Assembly (NCBI GenBank): GCA_011503125.2
Contig: WWBZ02000016.1
Coordinates: 1,860,001 to 1,924,000, forward strand
Direction: 5' to 3'
Source of the DNA: Botryosphaeria dothidea
Lineage: Eukaryota; Ascomycota; Dothideomycetes; Botryosphaeriales; Botryosphaeriaceae
DNA length: 64,000 nt
Both the position numbers and the translations under genes were made by a program. Shown in pieces: positions 32,681 through 42,355 of the stretch. How positions within the stretch are numbered: position 1 is the stretch's first letter; the number at the start of each line of letters is the position of its first letter. A model generated the notes under the pieces. The model was given only the letters and a program-made list of their open reading frames with translations. It did not search any database and was not told the DNA's origin.

Positions 32681-33490
32681 GCTTTACTAATAAACATTAA
32701 ATGGCTATCGGGATAGGTGCGACCTCTTCTACCTTTATACAAGCCTAAGCTCCTATATAAGGACTTCAAGAATTGTAAGAGTAACGTGTACTATTCTTTG
32801 TTATACTAATCGTTATTATTCCGTTAAATGCATAGGAAGAGTGTTACGGTTTGAACCCTGAGGGTGCCTTGGATGGATCCTGCGGCGAGACCTTGGGTTG
32901 AGAGGACCCTGAAGCTCAATGAAGCTCAACAAGAAAACCCTGCAACTCGCTACCAGTAAAAGGGACTCTGGAGAGATATATAAGCAGCGCTATCTTACTC
33001 AAACCTTTCTTTCTTTTCTCTTTAGCTTAGTCTTCTCGTAGATAGAATGCCACTGTATTTCCGCGAGTGCACCGGATACAAGCCATCACAAAGAGAAGTA
33101 TTAAAATCAGGTGATTTAAAAACTATTAAATATTACTAGATATTAAAAAAGAGTATACATCTAAGGACAAGGGTTAAACTACTTAGTACACCTTAGCTAC
33201 CTCCAAATAAGTTTAAGATAAGGATACCGTTAATAGTAAAGCGAAAGAACCGGCTACCCTACGTAGAAATTATAATAAGTAAACCTCTGCTCTTAATTAC
33301 CGACTACGGCGAGAAAGTAAATAACGGATAAGCTACCGTAGCGATCGCTCCTAGTCTAGCTATACTATCTCCTACCGCCAAAGACTTCTTCGTGGCCTAT
33401 TGTTTTCCCTGCCTTATTTTTATTAATTCGACTTCCCTACTTACTACTTTATCTACCGACTTAGTCTCCGTAGACACATACGTATTGTGA
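32681..33490. repeat. TA-rich, RIP-like repeat remnant
   Basis: Roughly 800 bp are strikingly rich in TA dinucleotides and poor in CA/TG compared with all neighbours, and are broken by stops in every frame. This is the usual look of a repeat degraded by RIP. Inside lies an LTR-like segment that begins TGTTACGG at 32842 and holds a TATATAAG box at 32977-32984 followed by CT-rich DNA. No intact transposase or reverse transcriptase is readable. Confidence 0.55.
32842..33060 (+). mobile_element. Possible LTR fragment
   Basis: It starts with TGTTACGG, as many fungal Ty3/gypsy LTRs do, and contains a TATATAAG promoter-like box 135 bp later followed by a pyrimidine-rich stretch. The 3' boundary and any target duplication are not identifiable, so the end coordinate is approximate and the call is tentative. 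Confidence 0.25.
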
Positions 33491-33541
33491 AAGCTGGTGT
33501 AATTTTGACATCAATAGCTAACGTTGCGCTCAAGACAGAGG

Positions 33542-34532
33542 ATGGCATCCAACATCTCCATATCACCGCAAGGCACGCTATCCAGCAGCAACCTTGCGCG
33601 CCATTTGGCGGCCACTGAGAGCAATGGGGTCATAGTCATTTCTGACCCTTACCTGCTGCCGCAGCCCGGTAAGCTGTAGCTTTACCCCTGGCCAGAGCTT
33701 CTGCACCCACCGTATGCTCAGCCAATTAGTTTGTGCAAGGAACATAGTTCCTCAATCGCACCACAGAGATGGGGCACCTCGAAGTTTTGCGAAGTACTCC
33801 AGTTTTGACTGTTCAAATTTAGGCACCGCCGTGATGAGAAGCCTTCCCCGTGCTGATTCGCCCGACCGCGAGACAGAGAAGAGCTTCATCGGTTTCGATG
33901 ATTGCCTCTCGAACTCCTACGACGACAAAAAGGACGCAGAAGAATGCGCCGAGCGCCGTGATATGCTATTCGACGCCGTTGATCGGAAGACTCGTAACCT
34001 CAATAACCTGCTGAAGTCCGCTAAGGAGGAGTTTCTCAACTTGAACAAGGCTGAGCGCAGCAAGGCCACCTTCAACAGGACTGTCAATATACTGCAGAAG
34101 GCCGCGCAAGAGGTCCGCGATGTCCAGCTCCAGCTGAGCGCCCTCGAGTCTGAGGTCACCGGCCCCCCGTCCTCCGATGTCGCCGGCGAAGATCTCCAGT
34201 ACAACGACGGACAGCACATAATCACTCCAGACTCCTATGTCGTACGCTGGCGGGGTCTTCCCGTTGTTGAAGGCGTGTGCCGTCTCGACAATCTGAGCGT
34301 CTCCGCTAGCTGCCCCTTCGGCGCCGCGTGCCCCTTCAATCACGAGCTGACCGAAGTCCAACGCTCGTTTGCTGCGTTCGTGAATCCGAAGTGGCTGTCG
34401 TACATGGACCGTATCCGCCGCTCTCGCCAAATTATTGAGAACGCGGCATTCCGGGACATCTTCAGCGGTATTCGTGACGAGGAGGGTGCCCCTTTCCCGG
34501 AGAAGGACCCAGGAAACTGGCTTGACAAGTAG
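33542..34532 (+). CDS. CCCH-type zinc finger/coiled-coil protein of unknown function
   Basis: Proposed exons 33542-33668 and 33823-34532 with a 154-bp intron (GTAAGC...TTTAG), giving 278 residues. The junction reads PQPGTAVMRSLP and keeps the frame. A shorter start at ATG 33714 without the intron is the alternative. Residues about 80-165 are helical and heptad-rich (RNLNNLLKSAKEEFLNLNKAE). Near residue 210 lies C-x10-C-x5-C-x3-H (CRLDNLSVSASC, then PFGAACPFNH), which fits a CCCH zinc finger, a fold often used for RNA binding. The C-terminal 60 residues are charged and helical. I do not recognise the family. Codon use is GC-rich and normal although the gene abuts the TA-rich remnant, so it does not look RIP-damaged. 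Confidence 0.62.
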
Positions 34533-36474
34533 CTCGATATGTCATTCTGGATCCAGCTACTTATTCATTCTCTTCTTCATGCAAAACTGGCAGCGCTGTA
34601 CGGTTTTCGGTCATTCCGCTATGAAGTCATCAGGCGTCCGGCTTGCGCTTGCTCGCCGTGTAGGATCTTATCTAGTTCTGCTTTGTTCTCAATTTTGAAG
34701 AAACATGGACACTTGACACAAACTTTCCTCATAATTTTGGATATCCATGAGCCAAGGGTTCGAGGGCGATAGTTTTGATTGCAATGAAAATCCATTTTCA
34801 AATCTGTGAGCACTGAAACAAATACACAATCCTGTTAACTTTAGATTGAAACTGCAGTCACATTGTCTACCCAGATATATACATAAGAATGCACTTGCAT
34901 GATTTATAGAGCATAAATAAATCTAAGTGCCGCTTCCTCGTAGAAAGCTTGCTGCGGCTCAGGCATACTCAACAGTGTGAGGATGTAATTGATCCTTGCT
35001 ACCTGATCACATAAACCCGGCAACGATAAGCAAAAGCGCATACACGTTTTGAGAAAAGAAGATGGACATGAGATGCCACTAGACAGACAACACATTCAAG
35101 CCTCCATGATACCGAAAGGCCGACCGAGTATGCTTTCTGTACGGAAAAGAGATCAATGTGCCGTTGAACCTACTATTCAGACGATCGCCGGGGGGATCGG
35201 CCTGGAAGTCTCTCGGATCCTTGGAGTCGCCACTGGCCACAAACTGATTGTGATAGCCTCCCCGATAAAGTAACGCTGCATTTGCTCGGGCCGTCTACTG
35301 CTTTAGAAAGCACGGAGGCTGTGAGCACTCTTGGACAGTTCAGTTCCCGCACGCAGCTTTCCTGCGATTCTTGATCAGGGAGGCGGACTATCTCCGGCAC
35401 CACGAGCCCAAATCCCCATCATACGGCTACTATGGCTGCCATTTTTGTTCTTGGTTAAGAGAAAAAAGAACACAATAAAGGACTGTAGAAAACTGAAAGC
35501 TATGTGTAATTTGGAGGAAAGAATAACAACAAAATTATGGCTACGTGAGATCGTATTCTCGAACACCAGTAGGTCTGAGCAAGTAGACAAGAGAAATATG
35601 AGTTCTTGTCGAACTGCAAAAGTACGACGCCGCACTGTTACCAGTGCGTGCTAATCTGCCTTATATTCTGACAGTTCTCAAAAAGGGCTGACAAGTTACG
35701 CCCGATCATGTCTAGACAGCCATACGTGTACCGGCCATGTGCGGTAGCTTGAATGGCACAGCCGCGGATATTTGTAATCTTCAATAGCTGTCGCGCAATG
35801 TGCGGTGCGATAGTACGCATACATCAAGATTTAAAAATGCAATTAATTCTCAAACTATCACCACGATCACTCGCTGCTGACAACAACGCGCGGATATCTT
35901 GAACGAGCAAAAAACAAACGCTTCCTTCGCTCCATCTCTCATGCCCATAATGCCGTGACTCCAACCCTGAAAAATGACCCCAACAGTGAATCGCACGCTC
36001 GAGGACTATTTCCATGGGAAGACGATGAACATGGAGACACTGAAGACGATAAAGGAAAAAGAGCAGGAAATGCCAAAAGACGCCACCCTATGGATTCGCG
36101 CTTCTTGTTGCACAAGCGTGTGATGAAGCATCATGCTATTGAGAGCGCAGAGAAAAAAAAAACAGGAGTCAGGAAGTCGGAGACAGAGCGCCTTCATGCT
36201 GGGGTTTAAAGAAAAATCTATCCGAATCAGTATTTCATATTCCTGAGGTGATGCCGGGTTGGCGTCGTGTCTGTCCGCCGTTACCTTTTTTCGTACTTTG
36301 ATGCGCTCAAGCATATCCTTGCAAATGCTTCACATCTTCTTCTACTCATATCCAGAGACTTGCGGTGTGTGCCTTGTAAGCCTTGTCTCAGACCCACGTC
36401 TTGCGACACGGAGCGACAGTTTCGTGCCCTGCTTCGCCTCAGACTAGGTTGAATAGATATTCTTCTTCGTCTCT
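34533..36474. other. Intergenic region, no gene seen
   Basis: 1.9 kb, somewhat AT-richer than average, with only short frames lacking domains. Probably 3' flanks of two convergent genes plus non-coding DNA. Confidence 0.45.
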
Positions 36475-37701
36475 TCACGACACGCGCACAGCATCCGCAA
36501 ACCTCAACCTTCTCAGTCCCAAGCCCGTACCTCCACGGCCAACGACCTCGGTTGTGCAGCTTCCCACGTTGCTGGCATTCGCTCCCATCTCGCCGAGCAT
36601 TTCGACTTCAGCTCTTCCGGTCTCACGGCCAACAACGTAGCCTGCAGAGAAGCTGAGAGCGGAAACAAGGACAACAACACCAGCGCTGACAACCCATGTC
36701 AGCAAAGTGGGAGTGACTTGGCCCACCGATGTCGAATCGTCAAGAACGGTAGACGAGGAAGTCGAGATGGCCGCGCGACGCGCCTTCTTCGTTGAACCGC
36801 GACGATCGCGGCTATGGCGACGCTTGTGCTTTTCCTCGCCGCCGGTACTTTTTGCCGATGTGGTGCGAGTGTTCGGGGGCTTGGATGCTGGTGCGGGCGG
36901 GGAAGGCGAGGAGGATGGAAGCGCAGACTCAGGAACCATGCGAAGAGTCGAGGGATCGACTCGGCTGGATGAAGGTACAGCAGCGGTGGTGCGGGTGGAA
37001 GTCTGCGCTTGAGACTTGGGGAGGCCACGAGCGGCTGCTGCACAAGATAGGAGCGTGGAGAGACTGGCACGAAGAGCAGCGTCGTGGTCGGCTTGGTGAT
37101 TGGGAGAGATCATGTTGTAAGGAGAATGGCCTTGCTGAGAGGGGTAAGAGTGGCGTTGTGTGGAATGCCTTGCTGTCGGTCGGGACTGGAAGTAGGATGT
37201 TTGCTGTTGGGATGCGCGGTTGGCGGGCGCTGAGGGGGGATGCGAGAAAGCGTTTGGCTGAGGAGTGAAGTTCTGGTTATTACTCCTAAGATACCCGACG
37301 GCGGTCGAGTTCTCGTCCTCGTCATCCTCATATTCGCCGTCCGACTGGTTGTCCGATGAAGAGTACTGGGCCCGTCCAGTCCGCCGCAGCTGCGACATGC
37401 CCTCGTTCGATGACGACATGACGCGATCCGACTCGCTCTCACTTTCTTCATACTCTTCTTGACTGCTAGTGCCTGCGCTGGCCGAACCACGGTATCCCAG
37501 GTCGAGGTGCAGGCGGGAGGCGCGCTGTTGACGACGTCGCCGGGCGTTGGAGTCGTGCTGCACGCGCAGGCCGTCGGTGACGATCTCGTCGGTGGCCGAT
37601 GTTGCGGAGGAAAGCGAAGAGGAAGAGGGCTGGGAGGCGACCTCTATCCAGGAGTCTGTATATATCTGGTAAGTCCAGAAGTCTTGCAGGAAGTCGTCCA
37701 T
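36475..37701 (-). CDS. Single-pass membrane protein of unknown function
   Basis: Single exon of 408 residues from the ATG at 37701 (MDDFLQDFW); an in-frame ATG eight codons upstream at 37725 is the alternative. The N-terminal 60 residues (YQIYTDSWIEVASQPSSSSLSS) look like a block I associate with a widespread but uncharacterised fungal protein. A disordered region follows, with an acidic EEYEESESESD segment, poly-Ser and a basic KHKRRHSRDRRGSTKKARR stretch. One hydrophobic helix (about residues 340-362, LLTWVVSAGVVVLVSALSFSAGYVVG) precedes a short C-tail. The basic stretch just before the helix suggests a type II or tail-anchored orientation with the long N-terminus in the cytosol. No function can be assigned. 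Confidence 0.75.
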   Translation of the reverse strand: MDDFLQDFWTYQIYTDSWIEVASQPSSSSLSSATSATDEIVTDGLRVQHDSNARRRRQQRASRLHLDLGYRGSASAGTSSQEEYEESESESDRVMSSSNEGMSQLRRTGRAQYSSSDNQSDGEYEDDEDENSTAVGYLRSNNQNFTPQPNAFSHPPSAPANRASQQQTSYFQSRPTARHSTQRHSYPSQQGHSPYNMISPNHQADHDAALRASLSTLLSCAAAARGLPKSQAQTSTRTTAAVPSSSRVDPSTLRMVPESALPSSSPSPPAPASKPPNTRTTSAKSTGGEEKHKRRHSRDRRGSTKKARRAAISTSSSTVLDDSTSVGQVTPTLLTWVVSAGVVVLVSALSFSAGYVVGRETGRAEVEMLGEMGANASNVGSCTTEVVGRGGTGLGLRRLRFADAVRVS

Positions 37702-40477
37702 GATTGCGAAGTGTGTTGATAACATGAGTATGGCAGTAGGGAACAGTGATAGTAGAATGAAGAGAAGAGAATAGGAGCAGACAGAGATGTCATGACTGAA
37801 TAAGGGTCACAGGAAAGTAGAGAGTACTCACCATCTGACCGTGACCTCATACCTTGGGCAGGCGCAGGATGACCGGGAGTGGTCCGGCGGTGGGTGTCGC
37901 GGGGCATGGCTCGTCCGTGACCAGATATACTCATAGGCAGCAACTCGGGAAGGATTCGGTAGGCAGAGACAGGTTTCTTTTGCTCTGGTCTCGCGCTGGG
38001 GGTTTTAAGTGGATTGCTGAAGTGGAGGCCGCAGGTACAGGCGGAGATGATTATGGAGCGGCTGGTCGATCGGGAGCTGCCGAGGCGGGCAGCGGTCCTT
38101 TGTCTCGGGATATGCGCTGGCACGACACAGAGAACGGCGGGCCCAGGTTGCGCGCACAGCAGTTGCGCGCAGTTGCGGGAGGACTGAGGGAGTCGGCGAG
38201 CAGCGTTCTTCGTGGGAGAGGCGCCAGAGTAATAGGAGAGCGTGGCAGTGTCACAGGGCTCGCGCTCTGTCGCTGTCTCGCAGGTGACTTGGAGTGCTTG
38301 CCCACTACTTGGTCACAGACGCGGGGGCCGGAAATAGCGCTACTGCCGATGGCGCTCGGACGGGAGTGTTGATAAGCCTAAACTGCAACCACCGCTCTGC
38401 TGCGTCCAGCCGACAACGAGAATCTCTGGGGTCGCAGCGCGCGCAAGAAAAATGGGAGCAAGCAGGTACGGCGGGCGAGAGCCTCTGCGGGAGATCAGGG
38501 TCTTGTATCTGCTCTAACAATGTGCTCATGCGCCGCGCTGGGCCATCACGCTTACCGCCAGCACCGCACGTGGACCCGATGCCGGCCACGCTGGGCAAGT
38601 AGGGCGTCGCCATTCCTGCCACTCACAGCGTGCGGCCGCGTCGAAAGGCATGTCCGTCAACCCAAAAAGCCCGCCATCTCCTTGCTTCAAGCCTCGGACG
38701 CCTGCAGCTCCCGCACGTCATTGTGTCGCCCTCACCCACGCCCGTCACATCACCCTCTCCTGACGCCGTCCGACATGCCCGCTGCGACAGCTTCGTTATC
38801 GCCCGCGCGTACCCCTCCGCCACTCGTCACCGCGCCAAGCCGCCTGTGGGGAAGCACCGCGGATCTACCCTTCACCGTGATAAGTTAAGTGCTGCCGGAT
38901 CGACGTGGCGTGACGACCGGAAGAGCAACAGTGCTTGCGAAACCGGCCTCGCGCTTCAACCTTCAACCATGGCATTTTCAACAAGCTCCACTTCTCCATG
39001 CTACTCCTGCTCTTTCCATCTGATCGCACCGCCCTGCCCCACCCGCTGAGACGCCGTCTCCTGAGCGTCGGTGTCTTCGCGCCCGTTGCACCTGGCCTGC
39101 CTGCTGCACGTGCTTCTCTCGGCGCACCCGCTTCTTCACCTACATGGCGATTCATGGTGTTGCAGAGCGTGCCACGGAATAGGAGGCGGCTCCACCTTCG
39201 CCAAAATGCTGTACGGTTCTGCATCCGGACGGACCGCTGCGGCCGAGAGCCAAATAGGGGCCTATTGCATTGCAGCGGTGACCGCTCCGTTGATGTTTTA
39301 CTCGACATGCTGTAGAAGCGAGGTAGGTGTATCACATTCCTCTTACAGTAGCTCTCTCGTCTTGGAAGCTACCCTCAAATAACCTTGATATATATGCCAA
39401 TCATTTCTTCTTGCATCGTCCTCAATTCTGTCTGTCGACGAAATGTCTTTGCGCGACCGAGCTCTATGCAACAATGGCCTGTGCATCTGGACATTCGCCT
39501 CCCAGACTACAACCTCACCGCACCAGAAACATCAACGCTGCGGGTCTCTTGTATCGCACCAGTGCACGACCCGCACCTGTAACATCAGATCGGCCCACGG
39601 TGATCTCCAGATTAGGATGAATCCCAACAACATATCTTCTCCCGAAAGTTGAAATAAAAGTGCCGCTACTACCCGTGCGGTTGAGAGAGCACCACGCCAC
39701 CAGCACCGACCGACCTGAGGACTGGCTTTCCTCGGCCCGCTCTTGGTCGGTGCTTGGGATTCTGGCCTGAGAATTGCGTACGCCTCAAAAAGGCCAACTT
39801 TCAACCAGGGTCCGCGACTGCCTGGTCTTAGTTATGCTAACTTTATCAGCCCATACGCTCGGCTCTGCTTGATCCGTAAAGGTACGATGGGCTTACGAAA
39901 TGTCGTGGCCGACAATAATATAATCGCGATATATAGACTCGGCCTGCCTGCTAATGATCCAAGCTTAGATTGAGGTATATTAAAAAAGAAAGAAGAAGCG
40001 TCCACCTGATAATTCGTAGAGCGGAATCTCCCAAAGCCGACAGATTTCCTACGTGCGAAAATGTCTCCGCTTTCCCCAATATTTTGGCCGTGTTTGAGTT
40101 GGGAGGTACCAGTTCTGCATCGAATGGTCTTGCTTAGAGGCTGTCCTCAACTCTGCTGCTGACCTTCATTAACACGAGTTCATCGGGCGAATACAACAAC
40201 TCCCGCAAGTGCATTCTCATGAATCTGTTCTTAAAGATTACAACAATGGTGCTGCTTGACTTGAGAAACTTGTCTAGCTGCTTGGGTGCAACTATTTCTA
40301 TAATCTTGGATATTTATATTCACTAAACAGTATGATATGCGAATTATATGCTCATGAGACGGTATTATGCTACATACATACAGACAATGCCTTTCTATTT
40401 TCCCGTCTTCACATTCCGAGAATAATCTTCTCCATTATACCATCAGATCATAATGCCTCCCACCGAAAACCCCCCGC
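37702..40477. other. Intergenic region, no gene seen
   Basis: 2.8 kb upstream of the membrane-protein gene and downstream of the sterol dehydrogenase gene. The first 1.2 kb is GC-rich, with several overlapping shadow frames. The part beyond 39.6 kb is AT-richer. No domain, RNA gene or repeat was recognised. Confidence 0.4.
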
Positions 40478-41745
40478 TCAAGCCTTCGCCGGCGGCGCGC
40501 CACCGCCCTTCACCCACGCCCACTCGGGGCCGTCCCTGCTTAGTACCTCCTTGACGCCCCTCTTGACGCCCTCCTCCAAGCTGACGATGGGCCGGTACCC
40601 CAGCCGCGATTTCGCCTTGTTGATGTTGTAGTACCTCCGCACCGTGCTGTACCTAACCTGATCCCTTGTCAAGTTCGGCTTCTTGCCAATCGCCCAGAAG
40701 ATCCACTCCAGCATGCCGCCGACCGGCATCATCAGATCCTTCGGCAGGGCCCAGACCTTCTCGGGCGGCACGGGCGGGCCCGCCTCGCGCCAAACGCTGC
40801 GGGCGAAGTCCCAGAAAGGCACGGGCTGGTCGTTGGTGACGAAGAAGGCCTCGCCGTCGACGCGCTCGGTGTCGAGCGGGACGGTGGGGTGCAGCGCGTG
40901 GGTGGCGAGCAGCGCGGCGGCGGCGAGCAGGTGCGCGTGCGCGACGTTGCCGACGTAGGTGAAGTCGAAGAGGTTGGTGTTGTCGCCGAGCTGGAAGCGC
41001 GACTGGCCGCGGAAGTACGCGCCCAGCATCGGCGGGATCAGCTGCACGTCGCCCTCGCCGAAGATGCCCGCGGGCCGGATCGAGCAGGTCAGGAAGCGCG
41101 GCTGCAGCGGCGTGCGGTTGGCGTCGAGGACGGCGGATTCGGCCCAGGCCTGTGGTGTGGTGTCAGTCTTCGGGGCCAATTCGTTTTGGAAGAGCTTAGG
41201 GGCCACCGGAGAATTCTCAGAGAGTTCCCGCCTTGTGATATCAGAGGATAGGATAGAGGAGGATGTACCTTAGTCGAGGTGTAGTAGCTGGGCTGGTCCT
41301 TGCCCGCAATCAGCGGATACGTCTCGTCCGCATTGACCAGCTCGTTCACGTTGTCGAAGATGACGCTCGCGCTGCTCGTGTACACCAACGCCTTGACGCC
41401 GTTCTCCCTCGCCGCGCGGAGCAGGTTCCTCGTGCCATCCACGTTCACCTTGCGCATCACCTCGTCCGGCACGCCCACCGCGTGCGGGCTTGCCGTGTGA
41501 ATGACGACGTCGGCGCCGCTCAGCTTCGTCTTAAACAGTTCGACCAGGGCCGCCTCGTCGGTAATGTCGCCGTCATGGTAGGATACGTTGGACGAGGAAA
41601 CGCGGTTGTTTGAAGTGCGCAGGTCGAGCACCTGCACACGCGAGTCCGGGTACCGCTCGACCAGCAGCTTGACGATGTGGGAGCCGAGGAAGCCGCAGCC
41701 ACCAGTGACCACGACCTGGCCGAGGGATTTGTTCGGTTTCGACAT
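40478..41745 (-). CDS. ERG26: Sterol-4-alpha-carboxylate 3-dehydrogenase (ERG26 type)
   Basis: Two exons on the minus strand, 41745-41269 and 41149-40478, with a 119-bp intron. The product is 382 residues. It starts with VVVTGGCGFLGSH, the NAD(P)-binding Rossmann motif, and has HTASP, YTSSASVIFD and the catalytic YYTSTK. The Lys of that motif lies right at the exon end, and the frame continues into AWAESAVLDANR. Later blocks LFDFTYVGNVAHAHLLAA and FFVTNDQPVPFWDFARSVW are typical of fungal Erg26. The enzyme oxidatively decarboxylates C-4 carboxysterols in ergosterol synthesis at the ER. A C-terminal hydrophobic patch (MLEWIFWAIG) may aid membrane attachment. Another 3-beta-HSD family member is the alternative, but the motif set favours Erg26. 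Confidence 0.85.
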
Positions 41746-42355
41746 GGCTTCGGGACGTGGGTGTGTTTGTCGGACTGGGGTTGTGAGGCACGGAAGAAAA
41801 GTAAGGTCCCCCGGTCAGTCAGGCGGTGCGGAGTGCGGCGTGTCCAGTCCAACTTCCCCGGAAGCTTGGACCCTGACTCGGCATTTGGCCCCCGGACATG
41901 CATTGCCGATCACCGCAACGACACTTTAACAAGCAGCTGAAATGATCTCCAGGTCTTGTTACCTCGCCCTTCAATCTAGACTCAGGTCATTGAAATTGTG
42001 TTTCATTTTCAATTATATACAGCGTCGCCGTCCATATGCAGGCGCCATCCCAAATGCTTCCATTGAAAAGAATCCACTGCAATGCCAGCAGTGTTCCAAA
42101 ATGCTCATGTGTACTGTGGTATCCCGTCATTTCCGTGAATGTAACCCCCAACTACAATCAGTCGTCCAGAAAAAGAAAATCATCGAAAAGCAAGCCAAAC
42201 CATTGGCTCCCCAAGGTCTGGATGGCTCAGAAATCTCGGAAACCCCAAATTCTCCTGAATGGACCCTGGATATCTTGAGGAAAAGAGAATGGAAAAGACC
42301 TAGAATGCTGAAATCAAAAGGAACCCGAAAGAAAGCCTCACAAGGGAAGGAAACT
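41746..42355. other. Intergenic region between ERG26 promoter and kinase 3' end
   Basis: Six hundred bases. A plus-strand frame begins at 41942 and runs on antisense through the kinase gene. Its unique first part has a CQQC...HFREC pattern, but nothing else supports it as a gene. Confidence 0.4.
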
